From NCBI GenBank assembly GCA_009801085.1, contig VNWV01000006.1, positions 620,001 through 684,000 on the forward strand: a DNA stretch of 64,000 bases, given 5' to 3'. A program made the translations under genes and the position numbers. The stretch comes from Lasiodiplodia sp. COLG20 (lineage: Eukaryota; Ascomycota; Dothideomycetes; Botryosphaeriales; Botryosphaeriaceae). Positions within the stretch are counted from its first letter, which is position 1, and every line of letters starts with the position of its first letter. This document shows, in pieces, positions 47,235 through 57,754 of this stretch. The notes beneath the pieces were generated by a model that worked only from the letters and a program-made list of their open reading frames with translations, was not told the origin of the DNA and searched no databases.

Positions 47235-50200
47235 ATGTCACAATCAAGTCAACTTTCGCTACAAAGTCCCTCCACGGTCACTGAAGACCTTGAGCGCGCC
47301 TTGAAAACTTTCAAAACATCATTGACTGACCAACAGCGCCAAAGGCTGAATTCACTCAGCGTGAAACCCGATGCAACAGCCGTGCTTCAATTTACGACAG
47401 AGTTGGACGAAAAGAATGCTGAAAGAAAAAGTCGTTGTATCGCCGCACGCATACATACCGTTCTTGCGTGTATACAACAGTTCACAACTGTTGTAGACAC
47501 CTTTGTATCGTCAAATCCAAATATAGCAGCATTGATATGGGGTAGCGTCAGGTTCACATTGCTGGTAAGCCTATTTGACCAACTAACCAAATTGTCATAC
47601 ACTTGCTAACAAACATAGTTTGCGTCGGATTTCGCATCGTATTTTGACAACCTGTCGGCGCTTCTTATGCAATTCGGCAGACATTGTCCCCGTTTTGACA
47701 GGTATCAGAAGCTCTATTCGGATTCCATGAGATTGCGGTCCAAGCTATCTAGCTTCTATGCAACTTTCGTCTCTTGCTGCGCTACAGCGGTACAAGCCAT
47801 CCAACGGACAGGTAAGCGTTTATGAACCAAAATTGTGATGATCGTATTAACTGTTTAGGTTTGACACAACTTTCTCGGAGTTTGTGGTCATCATTCAACT
47901 CCGAATTCGGCGCCTACGAAAAACAGCTAAGCCACTATAGCAAGGAAATCCAAGCCGAAATTGACCTTGCTGAGAAGGAGGCTGCTGATAAAGAGAGACA
48001 GGCTCAGGCGGCAGAACGTGGCGAGGCCCAACAACATAGGCTGAAAGAGCTTTTACATCGAGCAAGGATTGAGAAATCCATAGAGAAGACAAATGACCAC
48101 ATACTTGAAGTACAGAAGAGGAAAGCTCGTAAGTACCACACTCCTGATTTTGAAGCCGAAACTTAGAAGAATAAAAGTGCAGCAAAAGCGAAGCCTTCTG
48201 GAGAAATTGTCGAGTTTCGACCATACCCGCTCTTTGAAACGTGCGCAAAAGCAACGCATTGGCTTGACAGGCGAGTGGCTGAGTAAGACGAGAGAGTTTC
48301 AAGACTGGATAGCCGACACGAAGTCATCATTACTATTACTCTCTGGAAAACGTAAGTGTTATGCCAAGGCTCTGAAAGAAATCCACTGACTATTGGTAAT
48401 CGTAGTGGGTTCGGGCAAAACTATCCTCACGTAGGTAACCATATCCTTAGAGCGTTTATCTGCTTACAAGGAATTAGTGCATGCATAATAGCCGAGTTGT
48501 ACAAAAACGACACATTTGCAAACAACACAGCCTATTTTTTCTGCCAATTTGACAACGAAGCTTCTTTGCGCGCTACTACAATTCTCAGGTCCTTGCTTAA
48601 GCAAATTCTGAACCCTGAGACCTTATCAGAAAAACAGCAGTCCTGCTTGGAGACCATTGGCCGAGAATATGGGGAAATCGAAGACCTAGAATCTTTGCTT
48701 GAAAGTGCAATTTCTACGTCAAGAAACCACTTCCTCATTATTGACGCTATCGATGAGTGTTCCGAGGCCGAGAGGACGTTGCTTCTAAAGGCTCTGAGGA
48801 CGGTAACAGAATTCCCAGACCGAACAGTCAAACTGTTCCTTTCAAGCCGCGATCGCAATGACCGGCGTATAAGGAATACATGGGGGATCATCCACCAAGT
48901 GAACACCGACGTACAGGACTCTGAGGCCGATCTCGAGCAAATAGTCAGCAGTAAGCTCAATAATTTGGTAGAAGAGGGGGACTTGCAAGTCGGGAACTCG
49001 TGTCTTCTCCGGGAAATTAAAGATTATCTTCTTAGCCGAGCAGATGGGATGTAAGTCTATATCTATCACTCCATTTAAATTAATAATACTAACCTAGCCA
49101 GGCTTCTTTGGGTCGATTTCCAGTTGCAAGATATCTGCAGTCGTGAATCCGATTACGACATCCGAGTGGCTCTTCAGCACCTCCCGAAAGGTCTACCCGA
49201 GACATACGACCGATTACTAAGTCAAATCCACACGAGCGGGAAAGACGAGGTGGTGCAAAAGATTTTCCGCTGGGTGGCCTGTGCCAAATCGCCGTTATCA
49301 CTTGAACAGATTCGAGAAGCTATCGCAATCAAGCCTCTTCAGAAATCCTCCGAACCAGACCGCCAGATAAACGATACACTACAAATCCCATCTTGGTGTT
49401 GTGGCCTAGCAATCTGCGATGAGGAAGACGGCGCCCTTCAGTTCGCTCATTCTACGATCAAGAATTTCCTCGTAGGCAACCCCAGAAACCAAGCACATAC
49501 GGACTTCCATTTGGATTTGAAGGCAACAGATCATTACCTTGGGGAGATTTGTGTTACCTACCTGAATTTCAGCGATTTTGAAACCCAGCTGGTGAAGTTC
49601 ACCAAGCATAAAGCCGAAATTCGGGGTGAGGATATACTTTCAGCAGCCGTTCGAACTGCTTCCGGGCCGAGGATTTCAGATGCCATATCATTCGTCTCGA
49701 AGTTTCCCAAGAAATTTTCAAAAAACAAGAAAAGGACAGATGCAGACTTTCTGTGGTCTCCAGGAGCAAGTGCAGTCGATACTTCTCAAGGCATTTTCGG
49801 TTCTTACCCTTTTCTTCACTATGCATCGATCTATTGGATATTTCATACCACGAATTTCAGCAAGGAAACAACTTCTACTTGGAGATTGTGGAGCCGTCTG
49901 TTACAGACAGAAAGCGACATTGTTCGGACAGAATGGACGCTAGAGCAGTTCTCAAAGCGGGACGAGATCATCGAACGATTCCTCGAAGAGCATCAGCATC
50001 ATGGTCTCCTCGAATGGATAGCGGCCAGTGAACGTCGATTGCGTCAGCCACAGGCTGACAGGATACTTTCGAGATGCGCTAGTCGGGGGCTATCTGAGAC
50101 AGTTGCCAAGGTGCTGAGTATGTGCAACACATCACGAAGGGAAAGATATTATGCTCTCTTCAATGCTGCAGGAAGAGGCCACCATCATGTGGTAGAGAGG

Positions 50201-50725
50201 CTACTTGATACAAAAGTTGACATCGATGCATTAGAAGACGAAAACAGTGGAGGAACAGCGCTCCAAGCAGCGGCGGCTGAAGGTCATCTTCAGGTTGTAG
50301 AGAGGCTACTTAACGCGAACGCCGATGTCAACTTGGGAAGCAAGTTTGGACAACTACCACTCCATTGCGCGGCGGATGGAGGTCATCTCCAAGTGGTAGA
50401 GAGGCTACTTAATGCGGGAGCCGTCGTCAACGCAGAAGCCGCACCGTATGGAAGAACAGCACTCCAACTTGCAGAAGAGAAAGGCCATCTCCAGGTCGTA
50501 GAGATACTACGACAAAACGGGGCAGTGATCAGGGGGGCATACCGAGAAGAAGAAGAAGAAGAAGAAGAAGAAGAAGAAGAAGAAAGAAGAAGAAGAAGAA
50601 GAAGAAGAAGAAGAAGAAGAAGAAGAAGAAGAAGAAGAAGAAGAAGAAGAAGAAGAAGAAGAAGAAGAAGAAGAAGAAGAAGAAGAAGAAGAAGAAGAAG
50701 AAGAAGAAGAAGAAGAAGGTTTTGA
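47235..50725 (+). CDS. NACHT-ankyrin NLR with helical N-terminal domain and GAA-encoded tail
   Basis: Exons 47235-47564, 47619-47811 and 47859-48128 encode a helical N-terminal domain (ALIWGSVRFTLL, FDRYQKLYSDSMRLRSKL) of the kind found in front of fungal STAND proteins (DUF7708-like, from memory), then a long coiled coil (YSKEIQAEIDLAEKEAADKE). The following exons have GEWLSKTREFQDWI, Walker A GKLGSGKTIL assembled across an intron at about 48354-48405, FFCQFDNEASLRATTILRSL, and Walker B HFLIIDAIDEC. After an intron at about 49050-49101 come LLWVDFQLQDI, GLPETYDRLLSQI, and a winged-helix part. The C-terminus has three clear ankyrin repeats with the phrase GHLQVVERLL repeated. The tail is a GAA repeat that changes frame from Glu to Arg. 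One junction near 48129-48170 does not phase cleanly, so that exon edge, or the integrity of the gene, is uncertain. Predicted cytosolic non-self receptor. Confidence 0.75.
50546..50718 (+). repeat. 173-bp GAA trinucleotide repeat in the NLR coding end
   Basis: A near-perfect run of GAA units. One extra A at 50583-50585 shifts the frame from poly-Glu to poly-Arg, so the present protein ends in a long Arg run and Phe at 50725. Pure purine on one strand, so it could form triplex DNA and is likely to vary in length between strains. Confidence 0.95.
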
Positions 50726-50750
50726 TGGTATTAAGTGGGATTGTTATGAA

Positions 50751-50859
50751 CAGGCTGGCCAATCGTCCGTCCGGAGGCAATCGCGCGCGCGATTTCTTTA
50801 ATTAGAAATTACGTAAGCCAGTCGCGCGCGCCCAAATGGACGGACGATTGGCCACCCTG
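50751..50859. mobile_element. hAT-like MITE, 109 bp
   Basis: Terminal inverted repeats of 22 bp with one mismatch (CAGGCTGGCCAATCG... against CAGGGTGGCCAATCG...) enclose 65 bases with CG-rich and AT-rich blocks. A perfect 8-bp direct duplication GTTATGAA lies at 50743-50750 and 50860-50867. The CAGGG-type ends and 8-bp target duplication are the signature of hAT transposons. It has no coding capacity and must be nonautonomous. Confidence 0.85.
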
Positions 50860-50867
50860 GTTATGAA

Positions 50868-51032
50868 TGAGGAGTTAGATGTTTTGAGGAGGTGAGGAAG
50901 GGGGGCGCGCGGCAGGGCTTCGCTGAGCAACGCGGAGGTGTTTCTTTTCTAGCATCTGATGTTAGCGGTGGTTGAAAATTCCGCGTTTCGTGCTCAGGGA
51001 GTTGAATTGTCTTCGATTTTTCTTTCAGTTGC
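50868..51032. other. Short 3' region with a protease-tail echo
   Basis: Immediately after the MITE, 50874-50902 reads like the last codons and stop of the ankyrin-protease gene (both share TTTTGAGGAGGTGAG), in a stretch with no other coding content. No further gene before the regulator's stop at 51033. Confidence 0.5.
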
Positions 51033-53377
51033 CTATGTTGTGTGACTATCGAACAGCAGGCTGTCCAGACACAACGATGCGTCCCCCACATCAAGGGAAA
51101 AGTCTAGCTCTATCCCCATGTTCGCCATGCTCAAGTCTGGCAAAGGATCTACAAAACCTGCTGATACGGCTGGAAGATGATAGTCGTTTCCGGACGCATT
51201 TATGGCGGAAGAATCATCATGGAATCTAGCCGGAATGGCCGCGTCTGGTGACGGCAACGGTACTTCCACCTGACTGTCCCACTCTTGAGAATGTTGGTCC
51301 GCAGTGCGGTGCGATGTATTTCTTTGTCCTCCAAGCTGGTGTTGAAGATGGGTTTTCAAAGTAGACAGGTTCTCCAACAGCGCATCAGGAGTGTTCCAAA
51401 ATTCGGCGTAATGCTGGCAATTCTTCTGCAGGAGATTGACTTTTGCCTCTGTGAGCTCCATGTTCGTTCCAAGGGGTGTGATGAATTTGTACGAAAGCTG
51501 CGCTGCTGCAGCGAACCATACTGTGCTGGAAATGAATGGATTGACATGCTGGACATGATCTCGGGCGCTGTTATTAATGATCGTGAAGATATTGTTCGAT
51601 GCCTTGATACATTCTTGGAGACCTTCGCCGTCTGCATCGTTCGTAGCGTGTCCAGAAGGCCGTCTCATGTTTGGGCCTAGACGGTTCTGATACAGCATGA
51701 GCGTAGCCAGCTGTTGCATGCAGTAAATATTGAACTTAGCGCTCTCTGTATTCGTTGAGTCTCGCGCCTCGAAGCGGAGACACTCATCGCGGTAGCGCAA
51801 AGCACCCGGCAGAGACGTCGAGTAACAGCGCAACGCATGACTGACAACAGCCACGCGCTCCTCTGCGTCCCCAGTCTGCCGCCGAGCTTTCGGCTTAGAC
51901 AGCAAATGCGCCTCCCTCATCAGCGCCGTCACGATGACCAGCCACGCCGCCGGACTCTCACTCCCGCAGTCCCTCAACACTCTTACCCTCTCAATCGGCT
52001 TGTCCTCGAAGAAACAACTCCGCTGAAACCTCCGCTCAAACCAGCAGGCATCTTTTACCGGTAAACACGTCTCCATCTCCGCCCAATCCACACCCAGCGG
52101 ACATCGCCGGATCGTGCTCGCAAACGCGTCCATCTCCCAAATTGCCCACCATGCGCGGCGCCTTTCCTCGTCGAAGCACCAGCGCGTGACGTCGTCCGCG
52201 CCTCTCCGATACGGCTCCCCCGCGTCAACTGCGTGCAGCCCCAGCTCATACGCCATGCGCACGCATAACCCCAGGGATCGCCATGCCCGCCCGCGGACGC
52301 CTTGAATGAGTTGGTTGAAGGTGGTGAGAATCAGCACCTGCAGCAGGCACAGGGACGGTGGCTCGTCGGCGCATTCGGCAATAGCATCCTCCACGAACTT
52401 TAGGGAGAGGCGGTGGAATTGGGACTGCGTTGGGGTGCCGACAAGGACGCTGCCGAGGGAGTCGTGCGAGACACGTTCGGGTGGCGGCGTTTCGAAGCGC
52501 GCGGAGTAGGCGAGCATGGCGGCGAAGCCGGCTTTGAGGATGGCGGGGGATTTGACGTTCTGGATTTTGGCGCCGAAGGAGGGCTGGTGGAAGAGGGAAA
52601 AGGTCGTCATGTGCGTGAAGTATGCGTCGATGCTGGCAGGGTGGTAGTGCTTAGTCTCTATTTTTCCTGGCCGGGTGGCGGAGGCTTACAGCTTTCGGAG
52701 TGACGAGAGCGAGATGTCGAGCTCGCGGCAGGCGCCCATGATCATGTCTGATGGGGCGGGCAGAGTAAGGAAGAAGCCGGATGTGTTGTCGAAGTTCTCT
52801 TCACCTGGGCTGGTGGATTGTGTCTCGTGCGAGGGGTGAATGATGGTGGAGAGGTTGACGGCATTCGACGAAGTGTCAGAGCAGCTCGGCGAGAGTGTTT
52901 GGGAAGGACTGATCGTCGTCTGCGGGCCTTGAGGCTTCTGCCACCAGGACGTAATGCACAAGTCAGGGTCGCTATCAATACCGTTGTTGGCGGCATTGGT
53001 CCGTCGCCTCTTGGTGGCTCGCGGGTTCACGGCATCTTCATCCTCAGAATGTCGCCGGCGGCGGATGGGTACTTGTGGCTCAGTGCCATTATTGACCCTC
53101 TTCCGGCGGGTGCTACCTGCAAGTCGTTTTAACGCTTGTCTCCACGAAAGCTATGGAATTCAGCAGTGCGCACCGAGGCGTGGGCCAGGCTTCAGTCGTC
53201 CGGCTGGCCATGTGCATGTTTGCGTGGTTCGCGAGCAGACGTGGCAGTGGGGGAGTGTGCGATCACTGGTCGTATTAGTTACATGCTGCGAAATTGAATA
53301 GGGCGCCTTCACCATCGTGCCTTTCGCCTGCGACACGGCTCGCAAGATAGGTTGGAGTGAGTTGTGGTGTTGTTCAT
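51033..53377 (-). CDS. Zn2Cys6 transcription factor with fungal-specific middle domain
   Basis: Four exons, 53377-53313, 53265-53174, 53116-52690 and 52632-51033, sum to 2,184 nt (727 residues) with matching phases. The zinc cluster is split by the first intron. CEPCRRRKARC is completed across it, followed by DRTLPHCHVCSRTTQTC, giving CX2CX6CX6CX2CX6C. TWPAGRLKPGPRLG and a basic stretch (RKRVNNG, IRRRRH) follow. The long exon carries the fungal transcription factor domain: FTHMTTFSLFHQPSF at its start, LCLLQVLILTTFNQLIQG, GRAWRSLGLCVRMAYELGLH (the most conserved block), EERRRAWWAIWEMDAFAS and the RRCPLGVDW motif. The tail is acidic (MGIELDFSLDVGDA), typical of activation regions. It lies 0.8 kb from the flavin monooxygenase, which makes it the likely local regulator; targets are not shown by the sequence. 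Confidence 0.9.
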
Positions 53378-54153
53378 GATTTCTTGACATGACGTGGGGA
53401 TGCGGGTGCTTTTCGTTTTTAATGGAACGTGTGTCCCCACTTCCCCCCTCATGCATTGCGCGGCAGGTGCCGAACTATTGTATCAAAGTACCTAGCTGTG
53501 CACCATGCCGGCTACCGTTTGCGATGCGAGGCTTTCTTTTTCCTTGAATGGAAACATGACTCCCGCACCTACGCAATCTCAGCTACTAATTTTTGCTTTA
53601 GTCTTGCTGTTGTTTTCTTTTCCGTACGATAGTGCCCTGGAGCGTCTTGGATTGTATTGGGCTCGGTGAAACGCGAGACGGGGTTCTGGAACAAATACAT
53701 AGGCGAAGGGGTCCGTGTTCGATCTCTTTTCCTTGTTTTTGTGGTCGAATCTTGCTGTGGAATCTGTCCGGTAATTAGTCCGAGCATTGAATTGCTCCGA
53801 AGACAACCTTCACCTCAACTTACCAGAGAATCATTGCTCACCAGAGTGATAGAAATGATTATACCATCACATATGCGACAAATCTAGGGAAAGGCTATGG
53901 TTATAAGCCCCCCGGTCAATGACGGCAATACGATTATAACGTTGTGGTCCGTCCGAAGGAATTTACAGATTTGGGAACTGTTGGGGGCAACAGTAATTAC
54001 TCCGACGCACCAATTGCATGGCTTTGCACCGACAAAACATTCCATGTCCCCTGGAAAGATAAGTCTATAGTCGAAGTAAGCTACAAAGAGTTAAGAATTA
54101 CAAAAACGACGTCCATAATGCCTCCACTAACGATCTCACCCGCCAAACAGCCG
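53378..54153. other. Intergenic, no gene seen
   Basis: About 0.8 kb between the regulator's start and the monooxygenase's stop. Minor open frames only. Confidence 0.5.
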
Positions 54154-55764
54154 TCACTCCACGATGAACCCGGGGAATCCGCCGTTCATAGCAGCCGTGA
54201 TGCGTTTGGTGTAATCGGCCAGTCCTCCAATATAGTTCAGCATTTCCTTCGGCTTTCCGGGAATGTTCGTGCCCATATACTCCGACTTGGTGTATGGCAA
54301 AAGAGTGCCGTCGCCGACCAGGTTGACATGGGCACGCCACCCATTCTCGGCTTCCTTGGTCGTGTCGAGCTTCTCCTTCCCGTTCTCTCTCATGTAACAA
54401 AGGGTGTCGACAATCCAATCTCCCTGCACTTCAGCGCAAGTGGGCCCATTGCAGAAAGACGTCGGCCCTTGCGGACCGTACAGGAACATCAAGTTCGGAA
54501 AGCCCGCCGTCATCAAGCCCAAGTTGGTGTATGTTCCTTTCGCCCACTTGTCCTTCAGTGACTCGTCATCCTGCCCCTTGATGTCGATAGACAGGATGCC
54601 CCCTGTGACGGAATCGAAGCCCGTGGCAAGTATCAAGACATCGAACTCATGCAGCACCCCATCAGCAGTGACGACTCCCTCCGGAACGACCTTCGTGATC
54701 GGATTGGCCTTGGCATCAACCAGATCCACGTTATCCTGGTTATACACCTCGTAGTACCGCTGCTCTAGCGTCGCGCGCTTGGTGCCGAAAAAATACGGCG
54801 GGTCCTCCGGCGCCAGCACCCTCGCCTTCTCCGGGTCGTCGATACGCGGCAGCACCTTGCTGCGCCAGAAGTCGTACGCGTACCTGTTCGCCTCCCTGTC
54901 GCGGATGACATCCTCGTACGTCCCAAGCCAAAACGCCAGCCCCCCCTCTTCCCAAATCTTCTCGAAGAACTTCGTGCGCTCCGCATCCGACACGCTGACG
55001 GCGCTCTGCCGCCTGAACTCGTAGTCTAGCCCCGCAAACGTCTTGCGCCGCAGCGCGTGCAGCTCCTTGTAGGTCGACTTGTCCTGATCTTCTGCACTCA
55101 GTGGGCCTTGCCGCATCGGCAGCGCGTACGTCGGGCTGCGCTGGAAGACAGTCAGGTGCGACACGTCCGCCGAAACGCTCTGGATGACCTGCAGCCCGCT
55201 GGAACCGTTCCCCACGATGCCGACGCGCTTGCCGCGGTAGTCGATGCCGGATTGCGGCCACTGCGCCGTGTGGCAGCAGACGCCGGCGAAGGTGTCGAGG
55301 CCTGGGAAGGACGGGATGTACGGCTTTGCGGCGAAGCCGGTGCAGAGGAGGAAGTAGCGCGCCGTGCGGTTGGCGCCGTCGTTTGTCTGGATACTCCACT
55401 GGGACGCACTCTCGTCGAAGTGAGCGGACTGGACGCGGGTGTTGAAGAGGACGTCTTTCTTCAAGTGCAGTTGGGTCTCGACGTGCTCGAAGTACCGCTT
55501 GATTTCGTCGACGCCGGGGTATTTCTCCGTCCAGACCCAGTCTTTCCAGACGCGTTCGTCGGAGAATTCGTAAAGAGGGACTTTGGTGTCGACGCGGGCG
55601 CCGGCGTAGCAGTTCCAGTACCATACGCCGCCGAGGTCTGCCCCGGTGTCGATGACGAGGCATTTGAAGCCCTTTTTGCGCAGCTTGTAGAGGAGGTAGC
55701 AGCCGCCGAAGCCGGCGCCGACGATGATGGCGTCGTAAGTTGGTGGGTCAGCCTTGGAGCCCAT
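54154..55764 (-). CDS. Flavin-dependent Baeyer-Villiger-type monooxygenase
   Basis: Single exon, 536 residues from the ATG at 55764. The FAD-binding Rossmann motif DAIIVGAGFGGCYLLYKLRK is near residue 10. VIDTGADLGGVWYWNCYAGARV is the usual second block. FAGVCCHTAQWP is the type I Baeyer-Villiger fingerprint FxGxxxHxxxW[PD]. KRVGIVGNGSSGLQVIQ is the NADPH Rossmann motif, and VLILATGFDSVTGG is the ATG-containing strand late in the fold. The family inserts oxygen next to a carbonyl (cyclohexanone-, cyclododecanone- or acetone-type), using FAD and NADPH in the cytosol. An in-frame extension upstream to 56010 has no conserved content, so it is left out. The gene is divergent from the SnoaL-like gene, 431 bases apart, as in fungal catabolic or secondary-metabolite clusters. 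The substrate is unknown. Confidence 0.92.
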   Translation of the reverse strand: MGSKADPPTYDAIIVGAGFGGCYLLYKLRKKGFKCLVIDTGADLGGVWYWNCYAGARVDTKVPLYEFSDERVWKDWVWTEKYPGVDEIKRYFEHVETQLHLKKDVLFNTRVQSAHFDESASQWSIQTNDGANRTARYFLLCTGFAAKPYIPSFPGLDTFAGVCCHTAQWPQSGIDYRGKRVGIVGNGSSGLQVIQSVSADVSHLTVFQRSPTYALPMRQGPLSAEDQDKSTYKELHALRRKTFAGLDYEFRRQSAVSVSDAERTKFFEKIWEEGGLAFWLGTYEDVIRDREANRYAYDFWRSKVLPRIDDPEKARVLAPEDPPYFFGTKRATLEQRYYEVYNQDNVDLVDAKANPITKVVPEGVVTADGVLHEFDVLILATGFDSVTGGILSIDIKGQDDESLKDKWAKGTYTNLGLMTAGFPNLMFLYGPQGPTSFCNGPTCAEVQGDWIVDTLCYMRENGKEKLDTTKEAENGWRAHVNLVGDGTLLPYTKSEYMGTNIPGKPKEMLNYIGGLADYTKRITAAMNGGFPGFIVE

Positions 55765-56195
55765 GGTGCTTGTGTATAGGAGAATGTGATGTTTGGTATC
55801 GAAAAGACTGGGAGGGAGATGAGAAGGGGACTGAGGAAAATGATAAGGGAAGTAGTACTGAGTCTCGAAGGGATCGAGCAGCACATTATATAGTGCTGCT
55901 TTTGCGCTTGAAGCAAAAGCCAGCAAGTTTCCGCCATGTGAAACAACAAAAACAGACCGGTATGATGTTCTACAAGATGATGGCACGAGTGAAGCTCGGG
56001 CTAACGTCATTACTATCGTTTTTCTGGTTTTCTCGTAGAGTGTTTTAGACCGTGGTAAATAGTCCGTCCGGCGGTACCAATGATTGTTACGGAGTAACTA
56101 GATCAAATAGATAAGCGCACAGGCTCTCTCGAGAGCTCAGGCGAGATTAACCGTCCCCACATCAGCCGCACAACCATCACTCATTGCAAGACAGT
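55765..56195. promoter_or_regulatory. Shared divergent promoter of the monooxygenase and SnoaL-like genes
   Basis: 431 bases between two start codons that point apart, suggesting joint control of the two genes. GTCCGTCCGGCGG at 56061-56073 is CG-rich and might be a Zn2Cys6 half-site region, but no CGG...CCG palindrome of standard spacing is clear. Confidence 0.4.
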
Positions 56196-56876
56196 ATGGA
56201 CGAAAGAGGTTTCGTCAAAGAAGATGTATGGATTTTGATGGCTTTATCCTAGGTAGCTGAGCTAATTCAAGCACACAGGCAGAGTACAACTCTGTTGAGA
56301 AGCAGTATGAATTTCTCCACATGTCCCCGAGCAAGGTCTGAAGCAACCTCCCCACCTCCGCGGCTTCACTAACCTACGCACCTCAAGTACCACAACCCGG
56401 CCTTAGTCAAGGAAGAACAAGAAGTCCTCGACCAGCTCTACCGCGGCTGGCTGCACTACTGGAACCACGAATCGCGGGAAGACTTCAAGAACGGCATGGT
56501 CGGCGCGCGCCGCTTCTACGACTTCGACGACATGCTGTCCTACGACATGTTCGGCAACACGGAGCGTACCAAGTTCAACGAGCACTTCGAACGCATCTTC
56601 CCGTACTGGAACGACGGCAACATGGAGTTCAAGGACATCGAGATCACCGCCCTGTCCCCGGAGTATGCGTACTCGACGATGATCCAGCACACTTGGGGCA
56701 CCGCCGGTGGTGTGCCTTTCGACACGGCTTTTCGGCGCACCGGCGTCGCGCGCAAGAACGAGAAGGGAAAGTGGAGGTGGATTCATGAGCACTTGAGTTT
56801 CCCGACGGATATGAAGACTAAGCAGGCGGATTTTACGGCTACTTTGGATCCTGTGAAGGCGACGAAGATGTCGTAG
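56196..56876 (+). CDS. SnoaL/NTF2-fold small protein
   Basis: Three exons, 56196-56225, 56279-56335 and 56388-56876. The last junction has a good CACTAAC branch site; its donor GTCTGA is unusual. The protein is about 190 residues. Visible features are DQLYRGWLHYWNHESREDFK, a FYDFDDMLSYDMFG stretch, HFERIFPYWNDGNMEFKDIE, VQHTWGT-like IQHTWGTAGGVPFDTAFRRT, and GKWRWIHEHLSFPTD at the end, the strand pattern of SnoaL-like/DUF4440-type NTF2-fold proteins, where the last conserved phrase is W.I.HEH.S.P. Such proteins act as hydratases, cyclases or isomerases, or bind small substrates. No signal peptide, so cytosolic. It is divergent from the Baeyer-Villiger enzyme, which suggests a common pathway; reaction not known. 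Confidence 0.78.
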
Positions 56877-57169
56877 GTACTGAAATTTCAAGACTCACCA
56901 TGCCGACATGTGTGGTATTTTCTAATGAAGCACGTTATTTTCTCCTTTTCTTTGTTTTTGTGTTATGCCGCACGTGTGATAAAGTGCAATGTGCATCTCC
57001 CTGAGGTGTGTTTACTAGAGATTCGTACACGAGACCGTTCTGCCGCATGACGTTGCATTCACGCTATAATCTACCTGCAAATACCACAGGCCAATACTTT
57101 AAACTGTCCAATTGGCACAAACTCAACAGTGATACATCCCCAGCCCAAATATCCTTGCGGCCGATGAAG

Positions 57170-57218
57170 AAATTGGACCGTTTGGTCCTGTTTTGGGATT
57201 GCAGAAACGGACCAATTT
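57170..57218. repeat. Imperfect 14-bp inverted repeat
   Basis: AAATTGGACCGTTT (57170-57183) and AAACGGACCAATTT (57205-57218) are inverted with one mismatch around a 21-nt spacer. No flanking duplication was found, so it is not called a transposon. Confidence 0.5.
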
Positions 57219-57754
57219 CGGGCGGTCTACGGGACCATTCATTTAACACCCCGCCTATCGTAGCTGCGACTTGGTGACAAAATAAATCCGAGAACCAATA
57301 AGCCAAAAATTCTCGTTTCCCATTCCAGTAAGCTGTCGTTACGTCAATTCCTGGAATATCTGGAATAAAAAGACGGAAGCAACTATGCCATTTGTGCCAT
57401 GGGATCCATCGTCTCTCAGAAGGAAGTACACAATCTTCGTAATTTCGTTTCTCAGATCATAGTGGCATACACGTCATTAGTTATGGCAGCAGAAATTGAG
57501 GAAGTGATCATTTTCGACCGCTGTTATATTCGATAAGGATATATGTAAGGTTGCGTTGCAAAAGCCATGCAGGATGATGCAGTATAATGCCTTATCGCAG
57601 ACAGCAGGTTTTTCGTGACGCAACCATACTAATTTCAATCTTTCTGTGGTGTTAATAAGGCAACGATATAATAACCAGGTTCGTAGTGATGCCAGAAACG
57701 AAAGGAGCTTGCAAACACCAGCTAGCTACACAGAAGAAAATCCATCACGAACGA

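Noticed and set aside
50529..50780. Poly-Phe minus-strand frame
   Set aside because: Only the complement of the GAA repeat.
54740..55663. 307-codon minus-strand frame
   Set aside because: Same strand but another frame of the Baeyer-Villiger gene, extremely Arg-rich and without motifs.
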